DNA of 64,000 nucleotides from Montifringilla adamsi. Lineage: Eukaryota; Chordata; Aves; Passeriformes; Passeridae. The notes below the pieces were generated by a model. It was not told the DNA's origin, did no database searches, and saw only the letters and a list, made by a program, of their open reading frames with translations. Shown in pieces: positions 46,239-59,340 of this stretch; positions within the stretch are counted from its first letter, which is position 1; every line of letters begins with the position of its first letter. The translations under genes were made by a program, and so were the position numbers. Location of the stretch: positions 4,030,001 through 4,094,000 of the forward strand of contig JAGGNK010003335.1 in the NCBI GenBank assembly GCA_017590115.1. Reading direction: 5' to 3'.

Positions 46239-46917
46239 GTGGGCTGGAAATAGGAATAAGAACAGATGGCCTAAGTTAGCATTTTTAGATATTATATTAC
46301 ATAAAGTGGTAGGAGGGAAACTAAAAAAGGTAAATACCAACCTTTTTAATAGTAGAAGTTTTCTGTTGATACTCTCTCTGTATTGTATGGATATGAAAAC
46401 TGAAAACCACACTGCTAAATAGTGCAAGTTTCAACATTAAACTGGTTAATTGGTTAATTTGGAATTGTAAGGACACCTACAACAATTGTGAGTATCTCTG
46501 TGATTTTTTAAGAGTTTTTGCCTTACTTTGAAAGGAAATATTTATTGTTTTTTGTGATCTGATCTGCACAGCTGATTTGCAAATTAAGACACAATAATAT
46601 TTTTCAGAGACACTCTGCCACAATGTGTATTCAAAGGAGAGTCTGCAGTTTCTGGCTTGAAGCTGTCTACCACGCTTCCTGTGTGACTTCTCCAATGCCT
46701 GACTCTTTATTTAGGAGCTCAGTTACCACCCAAACTTTTGTAACATTGCCAAGAAACTTTCAGGTGAATGCTGGCAGCACTTCTGATTTTATTGTGTGAA
46801 AAGAAAAACAGAGTAGACTCACTTGCATATTTTATTGTTTTGGAGAGAAAGGTTGTTCAACATACTGGATATGTGGAACCTGGATACCTCCTCAGGCCTC
46901 AGGAGATTATTAAATTG

Positions 46918-46961
46918 TCATATTAGAACGCATATTAGAACACAACTATATATATATATAA
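46918..46961. repeat. 12-bp direct repeat followed by (TA)n
   Basis: CATATTAGAACG and CATATTAGAACA lie in tandem, followed after a few bases by a TA run at 46947-46960. Confidence 0.8.
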
Positions 46962-48499
46962 GATTAAAGAATGTAGGTCATGTCTAAAAGTGTAAAGGAG
47001 AGTCACAGAGATGCAATGTTTCTGAAAATGATCTGGGAGGGTGATTAATCATATTAATCATCTCATCATTGCTGAGAAAGTGCCAATCCAAAGCCCTGAG
47101 GTATTTTGAAATACTCAGCTTTTAGACAACAGGTTATGCTCTGATCTTTGGAAGTATGCAATGTAGCTTTTAATTTATTTAGGTATAAGAGCCCTTGAAC
47201 CTGTAACAGAAATGAATTTTTAAAGCTGAAGTATTTTAATGTTAGAGAAGAAATCAGCCATATCTGAGATTTGTCAAAGCACCCTTCCAAACTGACTTTG
47301 CAGTGTGATTGCCCAGGATGAGACTGGGAGCAGGACACAAAGTGCTGGTGATGCTGAGGAAGAGCAGGGGCAGCCTGGGCAGCATGGTCCAAACAGCACT
47401 GGGAGCAAAAGCAGAACCAGAAGCATCTGGAGCCTCCTGCTGACATCATTTGGGCCCCATCCCAGTCACACAGGAGCAGAATGACTGCTGTCAAAAGTCA
47501 AAATCATAGGTGCCTCCACCTAAAATCAAAGCTCCTTCAAGGTCCTTGAATCCTTTCATGAGTCTGGCAAAATACACAGAAGATATACTTAAGAACAGAA
47601 CACAAAGAAAGAGTAAAATTTAAAAAAAAATCTATGATAAGCATATACCTACCAATGATTGAGCATTTTAGTAAATCCTTTAAGGCCCAAACACTTTATA
47701 AGTTACAACTTTAGATGGTAAACTGAGTATTGAAATCAGATGTTCTTCACTAATTTATTAGCTAAGAAACTTTTCCTACTTATTAATTTAAGACATCCTG
47801 TCTCTCTATTCCTGTCTAAAGCAATTTTTAATACAAGTATCAAACACATTTCACTGAACCATTTAGTTTGGCCACAATGCATCTTTCCAGTTAGATAACA
47901 CCTGAATGGCTGGTCAGCCATAAACCTCTTTGTGACTGTACCTATTCCATATCAAAGTCAGATAGTATCATTATATTCATGGCTTTGAACAAAGTAATGC
48001 TCTCCTACATTATAAAAAGTAATTTTCCTTTACCTTTTGATGTCTTTGCCTTTCCAAGAATTTGTGATTTGCAATGATAGTCAGAATGTCAAGGGAATCA
48101 AAGTTCTGTGAGCAGCTCTGTTCATCTGTGCAATGAGAATGAATGCCTAAATTATTTATTTGTGTCATTTTACATTTTGTTTTTGAATTATATTTAATAT
48201 CATGTTCTTATTATGTTTCCAATAAGTATTTTCAAATAGAAAATGGGTAATAAAATTACATAATTTCTTAAGATACCATTATTTTAATGAGTGCTGTGAA
48301 TGAGGCTCATCATTAGCATTTCTTGCTGCCTGAAGAAACCATCTCTTCTTGTAGAATCTTTGTCTATAGCAGGGAAAAAAATTAAAAATAATTTCCTCTG
48401 TGTTTCCTTCCATTTATGCCACTTGTGTAAAGCATAGGTAAACATTGACAACAGCATGATTCAGATAAAACACAGACATAAAGGAGTTTATCTAGATTA

Positions 48500-48582
48500 A
48501 GTATATATATTAATATATATTCTTAATATATATTTTATACAACCTATATATATATAATTATATATAATCAATATATATTCAT
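48500..48582. repeat. AT-only palindromic microsatellite cluster
   Basis: Several TATATA/ATATAATTATAT blocks within about 80 bp are self-complementary and could extrude as cruciforms. Low-complexity DNA in the upstream spacer. Confidence 0.85.
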
Positions 48583-49400
48583 TGGTTTATTTAGTAGATA
48601 CGTTAAGAACTAGAATTAAATACATTATAAAATGTATATTATAAAAAAAGCTTTATTGTAGCAGGCTAAAGCCAGGGCCTTGCTTCAGCTGAACCTTGTG
48701 TTTCTAAGCTTTAGCACAATAAGAGCAGGATATTTCAGATTTTGAAGCATTTTTTAGATGTCTTTCACAGTAGGAGAAAAAATCATTCTTGTAGACTTTT
48801 CATTGACCTACTTCCCTACTCACTGAAAGAGTTCTGCTGGTAAATTCATTGCAAGAGCTATACTTTCACCTGGCCTTATACTGGATTATAACTCTGCAAT
48901 AAATTCTGATTTTCTCCCTAAAGCTTTTTCTGAATATCCTACTGTCTCAAGACCAGGCAAGAATCTGTAAAAAGTATCCATCCAGATAAAATCCAGCACA
49001 CCACTAATTTTGGGGGGGATTTACATTGCATCAGAAGCCTCATATGAAGAAAGACCTTGGGAAATGAACCTTTCAAAATACACCACTCACTACCTAAATT
49101 CAACCAAAGTTTTTTTTTTATTCTATGCCTCTTTTTGGAAAGCTTCTCTTTCTATACTCAGTCCCACTTTATTAGACAATACTGTACTGTAGCATTCAAA
49201 TATCTCTTCTTTATCAGTGATATCTCAGTGATCAAATTTAATCAAATGCCAGATAAATCCATAAAAAATCTGACCATAATGAATTGTTGTAGGAATTAAA
49301 TGTATTTTCACATCTGGCCTGATTCATTAGCTGTGTACCATATTTATTTTATTTTATTTTGACATAATTTTATAATACTAAGAGGAGAAATATAATTAAA

Positions 49401-49431
49401 ACATATATATATATATATATTCATATATATT
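49401..49431. repeat. (AT)n microsatellite
   Basis: A (AT)9 run followed by TCATATATATTC. Confidence 0.9.
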
Positions 49432-50654
49432 CAACTATTCTTTTATCTACATGTGCTCCCCTCCTAAAAGGCCATAATAATGGTAATGACTTATTTACAG
49501 GCCAGCCAATTTTAATTTGTTGCAAAATAATTCCTATTTAGGCTGGGCGTAGAGGAGAAAAACTGAAGTCAAGAGACAATCAATATTGAACAAAATAACA
49601 CTATCTGTAAAATATAACTGGTTTTGATTTAAGTGTTCCCATAAACTTTGTTCAGGCTCTGCTGAGCCACAATATATGTTAATCCTATCAGAGGGAGGAA
49701 AACACTTGTGGAAATACAATAAACAAGCCTTGAGGCAAGGTGAAGAATCTACAATTATATTATTGGTCCAGCAGGGGGTCTGGGAAGAAAAAGAGCTGGT
49801 CAGGTATCCTCCATGGAGTCCCCAGTATTTTCTTAGCTATTGTAGGTGTATTTTTCTTTTTGAAGAGAGTGCCTCACTACCATAGACCATTCATATAATG
49901 TTATTAAAATAATATTCAAAGTTATTTTATATGCTTTTCTATATTTTAGGGACCATACACTCTATTCTTTAATTTTATTTAAGTTTATTCCCATTGATTG
50001 GAGAGGCATTGCAAGAAAACTGGTGAAATAAAACTGGGTAATATTTGGTTCCTCTGGTTCTATAAACTTTTAAAACTTCTTGCTGTGTGCAAATCCATCA
50101 CCCACCTGCTGGAGCCACAAATTTCTCTTGTGCCAGATCAACTCCTTTCTTCTTTTCTGTCATGGTTGAAGGGTTTGTAACCCAGTGACAACAAATATGC
50201 AGCTCTGTATCGATTGTTTGATGATCAGGCCACACCAGCAAGAAAAGTGAGACTGATGTATTGAGTCTTTGCATATTGTTGGATATCAATAGGACCACAC
50301 TGGTTATATTTTTCTTCTCCAGTTGCTTTTGAGTTCCTACTTGCATTTTAGCTTTATTTTCACTCTCATATTTTTTATTTCCCTTGGTAATAATTCATGT
50401 TTGTTAGAAATAGCTTCTTTTCTGCTATTTTGTATAGTTATTTTCAATAATGAAAACAGGGGAGATGTGAATTAACTACAAGGATTTTTCATTTTGGACA
50501 ACTGTAATGGAACTTAGCAATAACAATTTTTTCCCATGATTACTTACCATTCTCACATGAACTCCATTAGCAATTACAATGCCAATGACTGATTCTGTGC
50601 AGGAGGGTAAGAATGGAAAGTTTCAAAACATTTCAAAGTACACTGAATCACAAT

Positions 50655-50712
50655 TTAAAAAAAATTAGTAATGTGAATAAATTTGTAATGTGAATAAACT
50701 TGTAATAAATAA
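50655..50712. repeat. short tandem repeat of GTAATGTGAATAAA-type units
   Basis: Two near-identical units (GTAATGTGAATAAATTT and GTAATGTGAATAAACTT) and a truncated third. It is a small local duplication. Confidence 0.75.
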
Positions 50713-51119
50713 ACTTTTTTTCTGAATGGGAAGAGAAATTTGCTACAGAAATTTCCATGGCAAGTCATATGCTTCAACAAAAAATATTCCTACCTATTGC
50801 TAGGATTTTAGGCATCAGAATACTTTATGAGCCAAATCTAAATCAATATCAACATGAAACATTCACAATGAGTACAAGGGAACATGTGAGTTGATATAAA
50901 ACATTCATCTGTTAAATCATTTACAGTACTTTTTTTCCCTATTCATCTATCCTACTTTCACATAGGCTTATTGGTTTTTTTAAACATAAATGAATGGAGA
51001 GCACCTTTGTATACAAGTTTTTTACTCAAACTGCATAAAAAATAATGGTTTCAGTTCAGCTATCTAACAGAAAAGGAAATGTGAGTTAGTGCAAACTTTC
51101 ATATAACCCAAATGTTTCC

Positions 51120-51250
51120 TTTTTTTTTTTTTTTTTGATTATCCAACACTTGAAGCGAGGCAACAGTTCACAAATTGCCAAAAGCACAGGGAAGACCCTT
51201 CTCTTTTCTTGGGGCAAAAAAAAAGGGGCAAAAAAAAAAGGGACAAAAAA
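51120..51250. repeat. poly-T tract and G4CA9-type repeat
   Basis: A run of 16 T's (51121-51136) lies about 75 bp before three tandem units of GGGGCAAAAAAAAA type (51211-51250; the third is GGGACAAAAAA). They may be parts of one decayed element, but I cannot name it. Confidence 0.7.
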
Positions 51251-54200
51251 TAATTTTTTAAAAAAAATTTACAAAGAGGATCTCAAGGACCTCAGCCCAT
51301 GACACCTCCAAAATCCTTCTGTGCAGCACATTGTGGGGTACAGAGAGAAAGATGCTCACCATCTCCCCTGTGTTATGTTACTGATTGTGGAATATTCTTT
51401 TAGACAAGGAAGAACTAAGGAAGAACAGATCTGTAGTGTTGCCGTCAGGCTCTTTGTTTCTAATCCCCATTCTAAACCAGATAAAACTAGAAAAAATAAT
51501 ATTACTTCATCTACCACCACGAAAGGGTCTGGTAAACACCAGTTTATTATAATTAATATTAATCAATAGAAACAAAGTTCCTGTACTTTTGTACCAAAAT
51601 ATTAAGGAGGTAATATAAAATAGGGAGATAATTTGGGTTACTTCTTCTGCCACCAACTTTGTATGTCTCATTTCCTTCTCTGAAAAGACAGTTAAAAATC
51701 ACATGTGATTTTCTGTTTTTTCAAAGTATACTGTAAGATCTCAGAAGGAATATTCAGTTCATTATATACTTGTGAACTACATGTGCCAATTCTGTTCTCT
51801 GTTGTGAGTCCTGTTGCAGTAGAGATAAATTAAATAGCAGGAATTTAAATCAGATTAGGCTTATAAATGCCACAGAAATCTTTGTTAACCATTTGAGTTT
51901 TCCTCCTGTGCATAGGATCACACTGGCTCTCCCTTAAGCTCAAAACCAAGCTGGATCTGTTAATAACACTGACATCATGACAGGAGGTACTGTATGCAGC
52001 TTTGCCACTTATAATCAAATCACCATTTCCTCTATCAGTTTGGTTGCATTATTAAGTGACACTTAAAAGTAATTTTGATGATTAAATGAGCTGTTCTTCA
52101 CAACAAGCACGTAATTTTCTTTTTTCCATGCAGCTTTCAAATCAAGACATAATATTCTGCACTTGGCACATCGATGCCAGGTGTAAGAAAATTGGTCTGG
52201 AATTTTACTTCCTTCTTTACCTGCTAAGGAGATGTTTCCATCACTTGTAATATGTGTTTCTCTGTGGTTTTATTTCCTAGAGAGGAATGATTTTGCTCAC
52301 AGAGGGAATTCTGACAATAACTGAATAATTATTTTTGCAATTCAGACCGGAAGAAAATGAAGGTGAATATGCTGTGAAAGTGGGTGATATTGGTTCCTTT
52401 TGGAGTTATCAACCATAATTGTGATATCAGGTGATATCTAAATTTTAAAAAAATTATTCTAAAAGTCTCATGTGAGCAAACAGTAGCATTAATCTTTTCA
52501 CTCAGGTCTCAGACTCAGATGTTTCTCACACTAAATTAAATGCCATTCAGTGTAAGAAAAGTCTATCTTGTTACCCCTCTTGTTCAATCTGATTGAAGAT
52601 CTTAAGGAAACACAGGAGGCAATTAATATTATGCTACCTCTAATAAATCTTTGTATTACTAATTTTAATTAAACACAAAATATATGGTCTCTTAACCCTC
52701 ATAGTAACAGGCATGTGTGAGAAATAGCAGCAAGTCAGACTGTGAAGGACATTTCAAGCACAAATTTATTTGTTTTCCTCTGATGCAAGAGAGTTGAATT
52801 TTACCTCTGGAAATAAACAGCTGTAGCTGCTACAATGATAAATTCTCTTTATTAATTTGACAGGTAAGATTTAATCATAGAAGGAAGGAAACCAGACATG
52901 TATTTTATTAGCAGAGAACAGAGAACAGCTTCATCTGTGTCCATTTTATATTATTTGAGCACTATATTCTATGTTTTGTATGGGGTTTTTTTGTATGGTT
53001 TTATTTAGTTCTTTGCTGGAAAGGCTGGAATCTTTGGTTTTATAAAAAGTTATTTCAAATTCTCAATTCAAATTCCTACTAAGAAACCTCACACTGGAAC
53101 ACATGGAGGAAAATTCTGGCCTTGTTTGCCCTAGCAGGAGTTTGACTTTGATGACATTTGTTGTCCTTTTTCTCGATGTCTGGCACAGCAGTCCCATCTT
53201 ACAGGAGCATTTACAAAGGCAGTTTGATCATGACAGCAGAACTGACTCCCAGTACCTGCAGCAGGTGACCAGAGAGTTTCCAGCCCATCAGCTCCTGCAT
53301 CCTCCAGGGCAGATGGGTGAGATGCTCCCCTGTGGGTCTGTGCTCTCACTGCAGGGTGGCTGAGCAAAGGGACCAGCAGGCTGGGAGTGGAGCAGTCCTA
53401 GCCCAGTACAGCCATGAGGAATTCCAGCTTTACCAAGTCAAAGGCTTACACAAACTGCAGCAGTGCATCCAGCCTGAGTATAAAGTGAAAAAAATGTATG
53501 CCATGGTGTAAATACGTAAAATTTGATGAATTTAAGAAAACAAGTGATGTATTCAATTTATCAGTGAGATTTTGCTTTTACATCACATAATCCTGAATTA
53601 TGCATTAGTCTGTATATTTTTACTCCTGTTTATACATTTCAATTACAATATGTTTGTATTGCTGTTGCTTACTCAGGCTTTGTTGCTTTTTGCCTTAAAA
53701 GTCTATTTAATTTTATTTTTAGTAATGCAATTCAACACAAGCTTTTGGAAAACTCCAAAAATTATGGAAGGAATTTCTAAAATGACAAGTACTGTCATAC
53801 TCATCAAAGAAAATTTCTGTCAATCCTAAGTGCTTTATTATATCTGTGTCTTCAGAACTGACTAGTCAATATCTGAATTCATCAGTTCTTTTAAAAATTA
53901 GAGAAACATATACTTATTAAAAATTCTGTTCTGTTGGCTGAAAACGTGGTATTATTGTTCAAATGTCTGCAGCAGTCTGTTACATGATTGTTCTTTTTGT
54001 AGCTCAATTTCAATTTTAGATTATGTTTAAAATTATCTGCTGTATTCTTGGTATCAACTGCCAAGCACATGATATTCTGGAAAGCTGAAACTGCTAAACT
54101 GCTTATACATATTTTTTTTCCTAAATGTTATACCTAATTTTAGCAATGTTAACATTGTCATCTTGCAATTATATAGGGGCATATACATCATGACCTGCAA

Positions 54201-57200
54201 ATAATGTATCAGCAAAGGGTTTTCCCTCCTACAGGCTTCTATTCCAAATGCTTCATGAAATCAGAAGGTATGTAAAAGTTATTCTGAGCCACTAGCCCAC
54301 CTACAGCATGTCACTGTGGATTGCTGAAAAGTACTATTTAAAAAATGAATTTAAGATGGTGAAGAAGATAGGAGCTGTTACATTTGTTGTGACGGAATTT
54401 GTAAGATGTTCAGCTTTATGTGTCAGTTAAATGCAAAAGAAATCAAGAATGTCATATTTCAATCCACAGCTTCCCCAAAGTAGTTTCATGAGTTATTGCG
54501 TTGCCAGCTGCCAGATGGTCAGTGACTTATCTGAGGGCTCAGATAATTTATCGACAATGACATTCATTCATTTCCATCAAATTTTTTTTAGGAACAACAT
54601 GTGGTTTTTCTGTCTTACTCTTTTTCTTCCTATGGAGTGAGTGAGGAAATGAAAAAATTATAGACGTCCTTCTTTCTTTGCCGTGTCCTCTGGGAAAGGG
54701 GTAGATTGAGCTGATTCATGGGGGTAGTTTGAGCTTCTTCTGGATGACACTGCAGGATTCCTTAAATACACAATGGCTTTCCAGTTTTGAGTCATTAGGA
54801 GATGTCTAGCTGAGAGTACGGAAAAGACTTGAGCTGGGCCAGCTGGTGCAGAATTCAACAGCACATCATTCAGTGTGTATTGACAAGACCCCACATCTGC
54901 AGTTCAATAAGGAAAACATTCTTATTTGCAAGGACAGTTACAGTGTTCAGGTGATCATGTGAAGGATGGAGGGGACAAAGAGACTTTATTTGACAACTGA
55001 CCTTATTTTTCCCTTCTGCCAACTTCCCCTTTTTTTTCCTAATATCACAACTCTTGTTGTTGAAAGTGTTTGTTTTAATTCCTAAGTATGGGACGAGCAC
55101 TATTCTACAGACGCCAGAGGTCTGACACAATGGTGTATTAAAAGGTGGCAGTTTGGAAATTTTATATAACTGAGATTTGAAATCCTGGACTGTGGATAAG
55201 CTTTGAAGACTTGTGTACAGCTGTGACAGAACTGGCAAAACTCCTTAACTTTAATTGCTTCAGAGCTTACTCACAAGTTCTTTCTTAAAAATCCCACTCT
55301 ACAGTAATAAACGAGTGAAGTATTCTACCTGAATACCCTGAGATATTGTATTCCTTTAACTGCAGGGTTTGAAACAGAAATAGGAATTATTTTTGCAATG
55401 CTTTGAGGCAAGTTCAGCCTGCAGAAAGTGTAATTTCATTATACCCTACACAGTTTTTCTCTCTCTCTCCAATGTCCTTGTTGCCTGGATAACTTGCCCA
55501 GCTGTACTGCACTCACATGATCTTGCTGGAACTTGGGAGGTGATGTACAAGGAAGGCAAATGTAGCTTTTGGTAATGGTCTTTAAATTGCAGACAGTTTC
55601 TATTAACTGCTTGCTTTAGGATTCCACTGGGTAAATAATAATTCTTTTTCTCATTAAGAGGAGGAAGAGTGGGAAAAAAAGAAAATACTAAAATGGTATT
55701 ATCAGGATTTAAAAAAAAAACCAAAAAAACAACAAAAAGCAGCTAACAAAATAAAAAGGAAGGTTGAATAGTCAAGGGATAAGAGATAAGCTACATTAAT
55801 GAGGAAGGTGAACCTGATTGATTTAGAGCCATTATTTAGAGCTGGGGAGGAAGAAAAATTAGAAATAGACCCTATTTTTATATCATTGCATAATAACCTC
55901 AATGAACAAAGTGATGCACTGGAAGTTACTTAGGAAATCTAAGACTTTCAGGCACTTGAAGCTCTTAAAGCCTAGTAAAGGCATTTCAGAGAGTGCTATC
56001 TTCATGTTAAGGCAGAACCTGTTTTTTGTCATGCACTACTTTGGACTTGAGATTAAGATTTGACCCTAGGTCCCAAATACTAATGGAACACGGAAAAAAA
56101 TAAAGAACTGAGAAAGTAACTATCTGCAACATTCACTGGGGCTCCAAAACTCTAATAAATTGTGTGTCTGGATGGGATGTACTGTCTGTCACAGGAAAAA
56201 ATGGGATATTTTTAAGTGTAAATCCATATTAATGGAGATACCATCACCTGGTAGTCTATTAACCTGTTGAAATCAATAGGAGCTAGACAACAGACTGGGT
56301 TTTGGTGCCTATATGGTGCCTTCAGTCACCAGCAAGTCAATAGCAGAGAATGCAGTTGAGATCAGGCTCCTATAGAAATAAACTGATATCCTGTGTGTCA
56401 TCCCCTTCCTCTGAATTCTAAATGGTGACACTGGAGGGAAGCAGCATGAAAGAGAGATGCTACACCCTGTTAGTACAGAGACAACCTCTAAATATTCAAG
56501 TGTGGTCGTTTACTTATTTTACAGCCTGTTACTTGCTTCAGTGGGGTTGTCATTCCCTGGGACTCCTGTTGGCCTTGCACATGTGGCAGCAAGGGTAAGA
56601 AACCTGCTTCTGCTCTAGAAAATTAAATCCTTCCTTAGCACAATCGAGAACCAAATGAAAAGTGGAACAGTTCAATTTTATGAGCTCCATTGAATATTTC
56701 ATATCTTGAATACAAGTAACCAGAAGAAGAATCCTGCAACCTTGACTTTAATAGAAAATATAAGAGGGAAAAATGAGCTGGCTCTAAAATTATTTTTCTA
56801 AGGGCAGGGGGCATAAATTGAAATTGTAGGGTGTTCCATAGCAATATCCCATCCTGTGTGACTGTATTTTTCCTAAGGTTAACAGGCACATACCATTCTT
56901 TAGTTATGTGATTTGTGGGACACACTTATAATGCTGATCTATCATATAAAAGGGAAAAATATTAAAATTAAGTTATTGAAATGAATGAAGAAAAATAAGT
57001 TAAAAAAATCAGTTCAGAATGATATATTAATGTACCATTCTGTTTAATTTGTATTCTAGTACTGGTCTTAGAAAAGCACTCTGCCAGTTTGGGGTATTTA
57101 GTGTAATATTTAATTTAAAGCTGTGATTGAATTCTGGAAAATCTAAAAAGCATTTAGCTTCATTTATTAATATCTAAAGATGCAGTATTCATCATCAGTG

Positions 57201-59029
57201 ATTTTGATTAATGTTCCCCTTCAGCACCGATACACAACAGTGAGGTGACCTTGATGAGAGAACATTCCATGCTATTAAATAATAGACATCCAAAAGATTA
57301 TTTTGATTCTTGTGCCTGATTCATTCATTCCTTTGGCAAAAGTTGTTCTTGGTAGAATAAAGCCATGCATGCAATGAGACAATTCTTTAAATTTTAGTTC
57401 ATTTTTCTTTAACTTTTAAAGTGAAGTTTAGCTTCCTTTGGGGGCCATCATCACTAGATATTAAAGGTCACTTGATGATGAATTGTTTTTTTTCCAGTGA
57501 CTGGCTTATGCTTTGGAATTTTTCTTGCATTTTCCAGATAATTCTCATAATACATTATCATAAATTTAAAATTATTAATTAAATACTACATATTTATAAG
57601 ACAAGTTGCATAAGTGCTCCTCTAGGATAATTTGGATGTAATTATTCACTGAACTTAATGAAAAGTCTTGGGGGAAAAATATTTTACCTGCCACTTAGCA
57701 TGGAAACAATCCAAAGCTAGGGAAAAGTTCAACAAGAATGAGAAACATGGATATGGATTTGATTTAATAAATAATTTTTAATAATACAGAACTTTAAGGA
57801 GGGATAAATGATTAAGTATTATAAGAAGAAAATATTTTTTCTTGAAAATTTATACTTCAATATTCTACAGTTTCAATGCAGGGTCAGTTCCTGTCGTGAA
57901 TAGTATGGGACAAGTCAAGTTTAGTTATGATTGCTGTGATAGTCACATGGAAGAGAGAAATCTTATTCTGGACACAAGTACATTGGGCATAACGTTCTTC
58001 TTTGAGTGGACTCTTCTGCATCTGAGTCCTTTGAAAGGCCTGCAATAACAATATCACGAATCTATCACCCCCTCCTTCTCGCTGAATTATAAGGTCAGTA
58101 GAAGATAAATATGAGCTGGTTTTGCTTATGAGCTCCTGAAAAGTACCTTTCATTAGTGTCACTTGTCTGCAGTTAGCTGCACATCAGGCCTTGAATTTGC
58201 TGATGGCTCAAGTGATCACGCACCACGTAAGGGGAAGTGCTTTGGAAAGTGCACTAAATGTATATTTATGTTCAGACTCCTAAATAACTTTGAAATCCAG
58301 CCTCTGGTCTTTTGCAACAAAACTAATTTTTGTAGAGGTTTGGTTTATATAAATACTTGTGGGAAAGGCAGAGACTCTCTCCTAAGGAGTAGCTTGTATT
58401 CAGGAGGTCACAACTGCAGATGGTTGATTGTGTCCTTGGTGAAAGTGGGCTCAGGTGTGAGCACTTTGGTGAACCACCGGAGTCTATAAAAGACTGGTAT
58501 CAGAGAAAAGGGGTTGAAGATATGTGAAAAAAATGTTTGAAATACTCTTTCAAATATCTCTTAATTCTGTTTTCTCTACTGTTTGTAATCTACTGTGACT
58601 TCTTTTGCTCCTCCAACTTCATATGAAGGCATTCAGAGTATATCCAAATGCCCAGTGTCCCTCAGCCTTGGGAGATGGAGGCTGTTCAGGTCAGGATACT
58701 CTTTTATAGCAAGTTTTTGCTCAGGAATGAATGTCCAGTTGGGTAATAATGGATAACAACTTCTTCTGTAATTATTTAAAATTCTTTTCTCTTTAAACTT
58801 GTGACTAAAAAGCTTAAGACCAAAGCGGCTAAACTTTAACATCAAGATAGTAAATCAAAGAATGCTTAGAAAGGAAAATCATGTTGGAAAGTTCCTTATC
58901 CCTTGGTTGAAAACAGAATTGCAAAACATTCTTGCTAAAGAGAAGGGAAATAGAAAAATATCATAAAAATCAATGCAAATTAGACTTATGATGTTACTTC
59001 ATGGATTTAACAGCACAATTTTGTAGGCC

Positions 59030-59340
59030 CACGGTTTGTGTAATTGGGACGGGGCTGGCCCAGCCCCATCCCCACTGGCACAGCTGTGAGCAGCAGGTGA
59101 GCAGCACTAACAGCAATGAGCCATGGAGTGCCCAGGGGCACTGAGCAACCACCAAAGGGAGCAGAGGGCACACAGGGGCAGGGCGTGAGCAGGAGCGGCT
59201 AAAAGGCTGGGCTGAAGGACAAGAAGGGCAAACATTTGCAGTCTTCTGAATTGGCATGCTGTTACTCTGTGTGGCAGATGCTTGGGGCCTTCTGAAATGG
59301 TATGGGGATACTCTGTGGATTGTGGCCATCTCAACTGTGA
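59030..59340. other. GC-richer patch with a near-perfect palindrome
   Basis: About 310 bp is GC-richer than its flanks and contains GGGGCTGG-C-CCAGCCCC (59051-59067), an inverted repeat with a one-base centre. It has minus-strand frames up to 119 codons (58994-59353) with no motif I recognise. A regulatory element or an old LTR piece are both possible, and I have no evidence to choose. Confidence 0.3.

Noticed and set aside
47066..47494. 142-codon minus-strand frame with many Cys and Gln residues
   Set aside because: No recognisable family or splice context; the composition comes from a GC-richer patch.
53103..53511. Overlapping plus-strand frames suggesting a small gene or pseudogene
   Set aside because: The frames are short, overlap in different registers, have no motif I recognise, and a minus-strand frame covers the same DNA.
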